Shown here: positions 49,501 through 61,500 of the stretch, in pieces | How positions within the stretch are numbered: the first letter of the stretch is position 1 | Layout: the number at the start of each line of letters is the position of its first letter | Source of the DNA: Cladorhizidae sp. MBARI D1340-BT2 | Lineage: Eukaryota > Porifera > Demospongiae > Poecilosclerida > Cladorhizidae | Length of the DNA: 64,000 nt | NCBI GenBank assembly: GCA_028752905.1 | Contig: JAQNBH010000004.1 | Coordinates: 9,428,559-9,492,558, forward strand | Direction: 5' to 3' | The notes under the pieces: generated by a model | What the model was told of the DNA's origin: nothing | Databases searched by the model: none | Seen by the model: only the letters and a program-made list of their open reading frames with translations | Position numbers and translations under genes: made by a program

Positions 49501-52500
49501 GTGCATGCTCTTAGTTAGGTGCATGCTCTTAGTTAGGTGCATGCTCTTAGTTAGGTGCATGCTCTTAGTTAGGTGCATGCTCTTAGTTAGGTGCATGCTC
49601 TTAGTTAGGTACATGCTCTTAGTTAGGTGCATGCTCTTAGTTAGGTGCATGCTCTTAGTTAGGTACATGCTCTTAGTTAGGCACATGCTCTTAGTTAGGT
49701 GCATGCTCTTAGTTAGGTGCATGCTCTTAGTTAGGTACATGCTCTTAGTTAGGTGCATGCTCTTAGTTAGGTGCATGCTCTTAGTTAGGTGCATGCTCTT
49801 AGTTAGGTGCATGCTCTTAGTTAGGTGCATGCTCTTAGTTAGGTGCATGCTCTTAGTTAGGCACGTGCTCTTAGTTAGGTGCATGCTCTTAGTTAGGTGC
49901 ATGCTCTTAGTTAGGTGCATGCTCTTAGTTAGGTGCATGCTCTTAGTTAGGTGCATGCTCTTAGTTAGGTGCATGCTCTTAGTTAGGTGCATGCTCTTAG
50001 TTAGGTGCATGCTCTTAGTTAGGTGCATGCTCTTAGTTAGGTGCATGCTCTTAGTTAGGCACGTGCTCTTAGTTAGGTGCATGCTCTTAGTTAGGTGCAT
50101 GCTCTTAGTTAGGTGCATGCTCTTAGTTAGGTGCATGCTCTTAGTTAGGTGCATGCTCTTAGTTAGGCACATGCTCTTAGTTAGGTGCATGCTCTTAGTT
50201 AGGTGCATGCTCTTAGTTAGGTGCATGCTCTTAGTTAGGCACGTGCTCTTAGTTAGGTGCATGCTCTTAGTTAGGTGCATGCTCTTAGTTAGGCACATGC
50301 TCTTAGTTAGGCACATGCTCTTAGTTAGGTGCATGCTCTTAGTTAGGTGCATGCTCTTAGTTAGGCACGTGCTCTTAGTTAGGCACGTGCTCTTAGTTAG
50401 GCACATGCTCTTAGTTAGGTGCATGCTCTTAGTTAGGTGCATGCTCTTAGTTAGGTGCATGCTCTTAGTTAGGTGCATGCTCTTAGTTAGGTGCATGCCC
50501 TTAGTTAGGTGCATGCTCTTAGTTAGGTGCATGCTCTTAGTTAGGCACGTGCTCTTAGTTAGGTGCATGCTCTTAGTTAGGTGCATGCTCTTAGTTAGGT
50601 GCATGCTCTTAGTTAGGTGCATGCTCTTAGTTAGGTGCGTGCTCTTAGTTAGGTGCATGCTCTTAGTTAGGCACATGCTCTTAGTTAGGTGCGTGCTCTT
50701 AGTTAGGCACGTGCTCTTAGTTAGGCACATGCTCTTAGTTAGGCACATGCTCTTAGTTAGGTGCATGCTCTTAGTTAGGTGCATGCTCTTAGTTAGGCAC
50801 ATGCTCTTAGTTAGGTGCATGCTCTTAGTTAGGTGCATGCTCTTAGTTAGGTGCATGCTCTTAGTTAGGTGCATGCTCTTAGTTAGGTGCATGCTCTTAG
50901 TTAGGTGCATGCTCTTAGTTAGGTGCATGCTCTTAGTTAGGTGCATGCTCTTAGTTAGGTGCATGCTCTTAGTTAGGCACATGCTCTTAGTTAGGTGCAT
51001 GCTCTTAGTTAGGTGCATGCTCTTAGTTAGGTGCATGCTCTTAGTTAGGCACGTGCTCTTAGTTAGGTGCATGCTCTTAGTTAGGCACGTGCTCTTAGTT
51101 AGGCACATGCTCTTAGTTAGGTGCATGCTCTTAGTTAGGTGCATGCTCTTAGTTAGGTGCATGCTCTTAGTTAGGTGCATGCTCTTAGTTAGGTGCATGC
51201 TCTTAGTTAGGTGCATGCTCTTAGTTAGGTGCATGCTCTTAGTTAGGCACGTGCTCTTAGTTAGGCACGTGCTCTTAGTTAGGTGCATGCTCTTAGTTAG
51301 GTGCATGCTCTTAGTTAGGTGCATGCTCTTAGTTAGGTGCATGCTCTTAGTTAGGTGCATGCTCTTAGTTAGGTGCATGCTCTTAGTTAGGTGCATGCTC
51401 TTAGTTAGGCACATGCTCTTAGTTAGGTGCGTGCTCTTAGTTAGGCACGTGCTCTTAGTTAGGCACATGCTCTTAGTTAGGCACATGCTCTTAGTTAGGT
51501 GCATGCTCTTAGTTAGGTGCATGCTCTTAGTTAGGTGCATGCTCTTAGTTAGGTGCATGCTCTTAGTTAGGTGCATGCTCTTAGTTAGGTGCATGCTCTT
51601 AGTTAGGCACATGCTCTTAGTTAGGTGCATGCTCTTAGTTAGGCACGTGCTCTTAGTTAGGTGCATGCTCTTAGTTAGGTGCATGCTCTTAGTTAGGTGC
51701 ATGCTCTTAGTTAGGCACATGCTCTTAGTTAGGCACATGCTCTTAGTTAGGTGCATGCTCTTAGTTAGGTGCATGCTCTTAGTTAGGTGCATGCTCTTAG
51801 TTAGGTGCATGCTCTTAGTTAGGCACGTGCTCTTAGTTAGGCACATGCTCTTAGTTAGGTGCATGCTCTTAGTTAGGTGCATGCTCTTAGTTAGGTGCAT
51901 GCTCTTAGTTAGGCACATGCTCTTAGTTAGGTGCATGCTCTTAGTTAGGTGCATGCTCTTAGTTAGGTACATGCTCTTAGTTAGGCACATGCTCTTAGTT
52001 AGGTGCATGCTCTTAGTTAGGCACATGCTCTTAGTTAGGTGCATGCTCTTAGTTAGGTGCATGCTCTTAGTTAGGTGCATGCTCTTAGTTAGGTGCATGC
52101 TCTTAGTTAGGTGCATGCTCTTAGTTAGGTACATGCTCTTAGTTAGGTGCATGCTCTTAGTTAGGTGCATGCTCTTAGTTAGGTGCATGCTCTTAGTTAG
52201 GTGCATGCTCTTAGTTAGGTGCATGCTCTTAGTTAGGCACATGCTCTTAGTTAGGTACGTGCTCTTAGTTAGGTGCATGCTCTTAGTTAGGCACATGCTC
52301 TTAGTTAGGCACGTGCTCTTAGTTAGGTGCGTGCTCTTAGTTAGGTGCATGCTCTTAGTTAGGTGCATGCTCTTAGTTAGGCACGTGCTCTTAGTTAGGC
52401 ACGTGCTCTTAGTTAGGTGCATGCTCTTAGTTAGGTGCATGCTCTTAGTTAGGTGCATGCTCTTAGTTAGGTGCATGCTCTTAGTTAGGTGCATGCTCTT

Positions 52501-55500
52501 AGTTAGGTGCATGCTCTTAGTTAGGTGCATGCTCTTAGTTAGGCACGTGCTCTTAGTTAGGCACGTGCTCTTAGTTAGGTGCATGCTCTTAGTTAGGTGC
52601 ATGCTCTTAGTTAGGTGCATGCTCTTAGTTAGGCACATGCTCTTAGTTAGGTACGTGCTCTTAGTTAGGTGCATGCTCTTAGTTAGGTGCATGCTCTTAG
52701 TTAGGTGCATGCTCTTAGTTAGGCACGTGCTCTTAGTTAGGCACGTGCTCTTAGTTAGGCACATGCTCTTAGTTAGGCACGTGCTCTTAGTTAGGTGCAT
52801 GCTCTTAGTTAGGTGCATGCTCTTAGTTAGGTGCATGCTCTTAGTTAGGTGCATGCTCTTAGTTAGGTGCATGCTCTTAGTTAGGTGCATGCTCTTAGTT
52901 AGGTGCATGCTCTTAGTTAGGCACGTGCTCTTAGTTAGGTACATGCTCTTAGTTAGGCACATGCTCTTAGTTAGGTGCATGCTCTTAGTTAGGTGCATGC
53001 TCTTAGTTAGGCACATGCTCTTAGTTAGGTACATGCTCTTAGTTAGGTGCATGCTCTTAGTTAGGTGCATGCTCTTAGTTAGGTGCATGCTCTTAGTTAG
53101 GTGCATGCTCTTAGTTAGGTGCATGCTCTTAGTTAGGTGCATGCTCTTAGTTAGGTGCATGCTCTTAGTTAGGCACGTGCTCTTAGTTAGGTACATGCTC
53201 TTAGTTAGGCGCATGCTCTTAGTTAGGCGCATGCTCTTAGTTAGGTGCATGCTCTTAGTTAGGTGCATGCTCTTAGTTAGGTGCATGCTCTTAGTTAGGT
53301 GCATGCTCTTAGTTAGGTGCATGCTCTTAGTTAGGTGCATGCTCTTAGTTAGGTGCATGCTCTTAGTTAGGTGCATGCTCTTAGTTAGGTGCATGCTCTT
53401 AGTTAGGTGCATGCTCTTAGTTAGGTGCATGCTCTTAGTTAGGCACGTGCTCTTAGTTAGGTGCATGCTCTTAGTTAGGTGCATGCTCTTAGTTAGGTGC
53501 ATGCTCTTAGTTAGGTGCATGCTCTTAGTTAGGTGCATGCTCTTAGTTAGGTGCATGCTCTTAGTTAGGCACGTGCTCTTAGTTAGGCACATGCTCTTAG
53601 TTAGGTGCATGTTCTTAGTTAGGTGCATGCTCTTAGTTAGGTGCGTGCTCTTAGTTAGGTGCATGCTCTTAGTTAGGTGCATGCTCTTAGTTAGGCACGT
53701 GCTCTTAGTTAGGTGCATGCTCTTAGTTAGGCACGTGCTCTTAGTTAGGTGCATGCTCTTAGTTAGGCACATGCTCTTAGTTAGGCACGTGCTCTTAGTT
53801 AGGCACATGCTCTTAGTTAGGTGCATGCTCTTAGTTAGGCACATGCTCTTAGTTAGGCACGTGCTCTTAGTTAGGCACATGCTCTTAGTTAGGTGCATGC
53901 TCTTAGTTAGGTGCATGCTCTTAGTTAGGCACGTGCTCTTAGTTAGGCACATGCTCTTAGTTAGGCACATGCTCTTAGTTAGGTGCATGCTCTTAGTTAG
54001 GTGCATGCTCTTAGTTAGGTGCATGATCTTAGTTAGGCACATGCTCTTAGTTAGGTGCATGCTCTTAGTTAGGTGCGTGCTCTTAGTTAGGTGCATGCTC
54101 TTAGTTAGGTGCATGATCTTAGTTAGGTGCATGCTCTTAGTTAGGCACATGCTCTTAGTTAGGTACATGCTCTTAGTTAGGTGCATGCTCTTAGTTAGGT
54201 ACATGCTCTTAGTTAGGTGCATGCTCTTAGTTAGGCACGTGCTCTTAGTTAGGTGCATGCTCTTAGTTAGGTGCATGCTCTTAGTTAGGTGCATGCTCTT
54301 AGTTAGGTGCATGCTCTTAGTTAGGTGCATGCTCTTAGTTAGGCACGTGCTCTTAGTTAGGTGCATGCTCTTAGTTAGGTGCATGCTCTTAGTTAGGCAC
54401 ATGCTCTTAGTTAGGTGCATGCTCTTAGTTAGGCACATGCTCTTAGTTAGGTGCATGCTCTTAGTTAGGTGCATGCTCTTAGTTAGGTGCATGCTCTTAG
54501 TTAGGTGCATGCTCTTAGTTAGGCACATGCTCTTAGTTAGGTGCATGCTCTTAGTTAGGTGCATGCTCTTAGTTAGGTGCATGCTCTTAGTTAGGCACGT
54601 GCTCTTAGTTAGGCACATGCTCTTAGTTAGGTGCATGCTCTTAGTTAGGTGCATGCTCTTAGTTAGGTGCATGCTCTTAGTTAGGTGCATGCTCTTAGTT
54701 AGGTGCATGCTCTTAGTTAGGTGCATGCTCTTAGTTAGGCACGTGCTCTTAGTTAGGTGCATGCTCTTAGTTAGGCACGTGCTCTTAGTTAGGCACATGC
54801 TCTTAGTTAGGCACATGCTCTTAGTTAGGTGCATGCTCTTAGTTAGGTGCATGCTCTTAGTTAGGCACATGCTCTTAGTTAGGTGCATGCTCTTAGTTAG
54901 GCACATGCTCTTAGTTAGGCACATGCTCTTAGTTAGGTGCATGCTCTTAGTTAGGTGCATGCTCTTAGTTAGGTACATGCTCTTAGTTAGGTACATGCTC
55001 TTAGTTAGGTACGTGCTCTTAGTTAGGCACATGCTCTTAGTTAGGCACATGCTCTTAGTTAGGTGCATGCTCTTAGTTAGGTGCATGCTCTTAGTTAGGC
55101 ACATGCTCTTAGTTAGGTGCATGCTCTTAGTTAGGCACATGCTCTTAGTTAGGCACGTGCTCTTAGTTAGGCACGTGCTCTTAGTTAGGTGCATGCTCTT
55201 AGTTAGGTGCATGCTCTTAGTTAGGTGCATGCTCTTAGTTAGGTGCATGCTCTTAGTTAGGTGCATGCTCTTAGTTAGGTGCATGATCTTAGTTAGGTAC
55301 ATGCTCTTAGTTAGGTGCATGCTCTTAGTTAGGTGCATGCTCTTAGTTAGGTGCATGCTCTTAGTTAGGTGCATGCTCTTAGTTAGGTACATGCTCTTAG
55401 TTAGGTGCATGCTCTTAGTTAGGCACATGCTCTTAGTTAGGTGCATGCTCTTAGTTAGGTGCATGCTCTTAGTTAGGCACATGCTCTTAGTTAGGTGCAT

Positions 55501-58500
55501 GCTCTTAGTTAGGCACGTGCTCTTAGTTAGGTGCATGCTCTTAGTTAGGTGCATGCTCTTAGTTAGGTGCATGCTCTTAGTTAGGCACATGCTCTTAGTT
55601 AGGCACGTGCTCTTAGTTAGGTGCATGCTCTTAGTTAGGTGCATGCTCTTAGTTAGGTGCATGCTCTTAGTTAGGCACATGCTCTTAGTTAGGCACATGC
55701 TCTTAGTTAGGTACATGCTCTTAGTTAGGTACATGCTCTTAGTTAGGTGCATGCTCTTAGTTAGGTGCATGCTCTTAGTTAGGCACATGCTCTTAGTTAG
55801 GTGCATGCTCTTAGTTAGGCACGTGCTCTTAGTTAGGTGCATGCTCTTAGTTAGGTGCATGCTCTTAGTTAGGTGCATGCTCTTAGTTAGGTGCATGCTC
55901 TTAGTTAGGTGCATGCTCTTAGTTAGGTGCATGCTCTTAGTTAGGCACATGCTCTTAGTTAGGTGCATGCTCTTAGTTAGGCACATGCTCTTAGTTAGGT
56001 GCATGCTCTTAGTTAGGCACGTGCTCTTAGTTAGGTGCATGCTCTTAGTTAGGTGCATGCTCTTAGTTAGGTGCATGCTCTTAGTTAGGTGCATGCTCTT
56101 AGTTAGGCACGTGCTCTTAGTTAGGTGCATGCTCTTAGTTAGGTGCATGCTCTTAGTTAGGTGCATGCTCTTAGTTAGGTGCATGCTCTTAGTTAGGTAC
56201 ATGCTCTTAGTTAGGCACATGCTCTTAGTTAGGTGCATGCTCTTAGTTAGGCACATGCTCTTAGTTAGGTGCATGCTCTTAGTTAGGTGCATGCTCTTAG
56301 TTAGGTGCATGCTCTTAGTTAGGTGCATGCTCTTAGTTAGGTGCATGCTCTTAGTTAGGTACATGCTCTTAGTTAGGTGCATGCTCTTAGTTAGGTGCAT
56401 GCTCTTAGTTAGGTGCATGCTCTTAGTTAGGTGCATGCTCTTAGTTAGGTGCATGCTCTTAGTTAGGCACATGCTCTTAGTTAGGTACGTGCTCTTAGTT
56501 AGGTGCATGCTCTTAGTTAGGCACATGCTCTTAGTTAGGTGCATGCTCTTAGTTAGGTGCATGCTCTTAGTTAGGTGCATGCTCTTAGTTAGGTGCATGC
56601 TCTTAGTTAGGCACATGCTCTTAGTTAGGTGCATGCTCTTAGTTAGGTGCATGCTCTTAGTTAGGCACGTGCTCTTAGTTAGGCACATGCTCTTAGTTAG
56701 GTGCATGCTCTTAGTTAGGTGCATGCTCTTAGTTAGGTGCGTGTTCTTAGTTAGGTGCATGCTCTTAGTTAGGCACGTGCTCTTAGTTAGGTGCATGCTC
56801 TTAGTTAGGTGCATGCTCTTAGTTAGGTGCATGCTCTTAGTTAGGTGCGTGTTCTTAGTTAGGTGCATGCTCTTAGTTAGGTGCATGCTCTTAGTTAGGT
56901 GCATGCTCTTAGTTAGGTGCATGCTCTTAGTTAGGTGCATGCTCTTAGTTAGGCACGTGCTCTTAGTTAGGCACATGCTCTTAGTTAGGTGCATGCTCTT
57001 AGTTAGGTGCATGCTCTTAGTTAGGTGCATGCTCTTAGTTAGGTGCATGCTCTTAGTTAGGTGCATGCTCTTAGTTAGGTGCATGCTCTTAGTTAGGCAC
57101 GTGCTCTTAGTTAGGTGCATGCTCTTAGTTAGGTGCATGCTCTTAGTTAGGTGCATGCTCTTAGTTAGGTGCATGCTCTTAGTTAGGTGCGTGCTCTTAG
57201 TTAGGTGCATGCTCTTAGTTAGGTGCATGCTCTTAGTTAGGTGCATGCTCTTAGTTAGGCACGTGCTCTTAGTTAGGTGCATGCTCTTAGTTAGGTGCAT
57301 GCTCTTAGTTAGGCACATGCTCTTAGTTAGGTGCATGCTCTTAGTTAGGTGCATGCTCTTAGTTAGGTACATGCTCTTAGTTAGGTGCATGCTCTTAGTT
57401 AGGTGCATGCTCTTAGTTAGGTGCATGCTCTTAGTTAGGTGCATGCTCTTAGTTAGGTGCGTGTTCTTAGTTAGGCACATGCTCTTAGTTAGGTGCATGC
57501 TCTTAGTTAGGTGCATGCTCTTAGTTAGGTGCATGCTCTTAGTTAGGTGCGTGTTCTTAGTTAGGTGCATGCTCTTAGTTAGGTGCATGCTCTTAGTTAG
57601 GTGCATGCTCTTAGTTAGGCACATGCTCTTAGTTAGGTGCATGCTCTTAGTTAGGTGCATGCTCTTAGTTAGGTGCATGCTCTTAGTTAGGTGCATGCTC
57701 TTAGTTAGGTGCATGCTCTTAGTTAGGTGCATGCTCTTAGTTAGGTGCATGCTCTTAGTTAGGTGCATGCTCTTAGTTAGGTGCATGCTCTTAGTTAGGC
57801 ACGTGCTCTTAGTTAGGTACATGCTCTTAGTTAGGTGCATGCTCTTAGTTAGGTGCATGCTCTTAGTTAGGTGCATGCTCTTAGTTAGGCGCATGCTCTT
57901 AGTTAGGTGCATGCTCTTAGTTAGGTGCATGCTCTTAGTTAGGTGCATGCTCTTAGTTAGGCACGTGCTCTTAGTTAGGTGCATGCTCTTAGTTAGGCAC
58001 GTGCTCTTAGTTAGGTGCATGCTCTTAGTTAGGTGCATGCTCTTAGTTAGGCACGTGCTCTTAGTTAGGCACGTGCTCTTAGTTAGGTGCATGCTCTTAG
58101 TTAGGTACATGCTCTTAGTTAGGTGCATGCTCTTAGTTAGGTGCATGCTCTTAGTTAGGTGCATGCTCTTAGTTAGGCACGTGCTCTTAGTTAGGCACGT
58201 GCTCTTAGTTAGGTGCATGCTCTTAGTTAGGTACGTGCTCTTAGTTAGGCACGTGCTCTTAGTTAGGCACGTGCTCTTAGTTAGGTGCATGCTCTTAGTT
58301 AGGTACATGCTCTTAGTTAGGTGCATGCTCTTAGTTAGGTGCATGCTCTTAGTTAGGCACGTGCTCTTAGTTAGGTGCATGCTCTTAGTTAGGTGCATGC
58401 TCTTAGTTAGGTGCATGCTCTTAGTTAGGCACGTGCTCTTAGTTAGGTGCATGCTCTTAGTTAGGTGCATGCTCTTAGTTAGGCACGTGCTCTTAGTTAG

Positions 58501-61500
58501 GTGCATGCTCTTAGTTAGGTGCATGCTCTTAGTTAGGTGCATGCTCTTAGTTAGGCACGTGCTCTTAGTTAGGTGCATGCTCTTAGTTAGGCACATGCTC
58601 TTAGTTAGGTGCATGCTCTTAGTTAGGTGCATGCTCTTAGTTAGGCACATGCTCTTAGTTAGGTGCATGCTCTTAGTTAGGTGCATGCTCTTAGTTAGGC
58701 ACATGCTCTTAGTTAGGTGCATGCTCTTAGTTAGGCACATGCTCTTAGTTAGGTACATGCTCTTAGTTAGGTGCATGCTCTTAGTTAGGCACATGCTCTT
58801 AGTTAGGTGCATGCTCTTAGTTAGGTGCATGCTCTTAGTTAGGCACATGCTCTTAGTTAGGTGCATGCTCTTAGTTAGGTGCATGCTCTTAGTTAGGTGC
58901 ATGCTCTTAGTTAGGCACATGCTCTTAGTTAGGTGCATGCTCTTAGTTAGGTGCATGCTCTTAGTTAGGTGCATGCTCTTAGTTAGGTGCATGCTCTTAG
59001 TTAGGTGCATGCTCTTAGTTAGGTGCATGCTCTTAGTTAGGTGCATGCTCTTAGTTAGGCACGTGCTCTTAGTTAGGTGCATGCTCTTAGTTAGGCACGT
59101 GCTCTTAGTTAGGTACATGCTCTTAGTTAGGCACATGCTCTTAGTTAGGCACATGCTCTTAGTTAGGTGCATGCTCTTAGTTAGGTGCATGCTCTTAGTT
59201 AGGTACATGCTCTTAGTTAGGTACATGCTCTTAGTTAGGTACGTGCTCTTAGTTAGGCACATGCTCTTAGTTAGGCACATGCTCTTAGTTAGGTGCATGC
59301 TCTTAGTTAGGTGCATGCTCTTAGTTAGGTGCATGCTCTTAGTTAGGTGCATGCTCTTAGTTAGGTGCATGCTCTTAGTTAGGCACATGCTCTTAGTTAG
59401 GTGCATGCTCTTAGTTAGGCACATGCTCTTAGTTAGGCACGTGCTCTTAGTTAGGCACGTGCTCTTAGTTAGGTGCATGCTCTTAGTTAGGTGCATGCTC
59501 TTAGTTAGGTGCATGCTCTTAGTTAGGTGCATGCTCTTAGTTAGGTGCATGCTCTTAGTTAGGTGCATGCTCTTAGTTAGGTGCATGCTCTTAGTTAGGT
59601 GCATGCTCTTAGTTAGGCACATGCTCTTAGTTAGGTGCATGCTCTTAGTTAGGTGCATGCTCTTAGTTAGGCACATGCTCTTAGTTAGGCACATGCTCTT
59701 AGTTAGGTGCATGCTCTTAGTTAGGTGCATGCTCTTAGTTAGGTGCATGCTCTTAGTTAGGCATGTGCTCTTAGTTAGGCACGTGCTCTTAGTTAGGTGC
59801 ATGCTCTTAGTTAGGCACGTGCTCTTAGTTAGGCACGTGCTCTTAGTTAGGCACATGCTCTTAGTTAGGTGCATGCTCTTAGTTAGGCACATGCTCTTAG
59901 TTAGGTGCATGCTCTTAGTTAGGTGCATGCTCTTAGTTAGGTACATGCTCTTAGTTAGGTGCATGCTCTTAGTTAGGCACATGCTCTTAGTTAGGTGCAT
60001 GCTCTTAGTTAGGTGCATGCTCTTAGTTAGGCACATGCTCTTAGTTAGGTGCATGCTCTTAGTTAGGCACATGCTCTTAGTTAGGTGCATGCTCTTAGTT
60101 AGGTGCATGCTCTTAGTTAGGCACATGCTCTTAGTTAGGTGCATGCTCTTAGTTAGGTGCATGCTCTTAGTTAGGTGCATGCTCTTAGTTAGGTGCATGC
60201 TCTTAGTTAGGCGCATGCTCTTAGTTAGGTGCATGCTCTTAGTTAGGTGCATGCTCTTAGTTAGGCACATGCTCTTAGTTAGGCACATGCTCTTAGTTAG
60301 GTGCATGCTCTTAGTTAGGTGCATGCTCTTAGTTAGGTGCATGCTCTTAGTTAGGTGCATGCTCTTAGTTAGGTGCATGCTCTTAGTTAGGCACATGCTC
60401 TTAGTTAGGCACGTGCTCTTAGTTAGGTGCATGCTCTTAGTTAGGCGCATGCTCTTAGTTAGGTACATGCTCTTAGTTAGGTGCATGCTCTTAGTTAGGC
60501 ACGTGCTCTTAGTTAGGTGCATGCTCTTAGTTAGGTGCATGCTCTTAGTTAGGCACGTGCTCTTAGTTAGGTGCATGCTCTTAGTTAGGTACATGCTCTT
60601 AGTTAGGCACGTGCTTTTAGTTAGGCACATGCTCTTAGTTAGGTGCATGCTCTTAGTTAGGTGCATGCTCTTAGTTAGGTGCATGCTCTTAGTTAGGCAC
60701 ATGCTCTTAGTTAGGTGCATGCTCTTAGTTAGGTGCATGCTCTTAGTTAGGCACATGCTCTTAGTTAGGCACATGCTCTTAGTTAGGTGCATGCTCTTAG
60801 TTAGGCACATGCTCTTAGTTAGGTGCATGCTCTTAGTTAGGTGCATGCTCTTAGTTAGGCACATGCTCTTAGTTAGGTGCATGCTCTTAGTTAGGTGCAT
60901 GCTCTTAGTTAGGTGCATGCTCTTAGTTAGGCACGTGCTTTTAGTTAGGTACATGCTCTTAGTTAGGTGCATGCTCTTAGTTAGGTGCATGCTCTTAGTT
61001 AGGTGCATGCTCTTAGTTAGGCACATGCTCTTAGTTAGGTGCATGCTCTTAGTTAGGCACGTGCTCTTAGTTAGGTGCATGCTCTTAGTTAGGTGCATGC
61101 TCTTAGTTAGGTGCATGCTCTTAGTTAGGTGCATGCTCTTAGTTAGGCACGTGCTCTTAGTTAGGTGCATGCTCTTAGTTAGGCACATGCTCTTAGTTAG
61201 GTGCGTGCTCTTAGTTAGGTGCATGCTCTTAGTTAGGTGCATGCTCTTAGTTAGGTGCATGCTCTTAGTTAGGCACATGCTCTTAGTTAGGCACGTGCTC
61301 TTAGTTAGGTGCATGCTCTTAGTTAGGTGCATGTTCTTAGTTAGGTGCATGCTCTTAGTTAGGTGCATGCTCTTAGTTAGGTACATGCTCTTAGTTAGGT
61401 GCATGCTCTTAGTTAGGTGCATGCTCTTAGTTAGGTGCATGCTCTTAGTTAGGCACATGCTCTTAGTTAGGTGCATGCTCTTAGTTAGGTACATGCTCTT

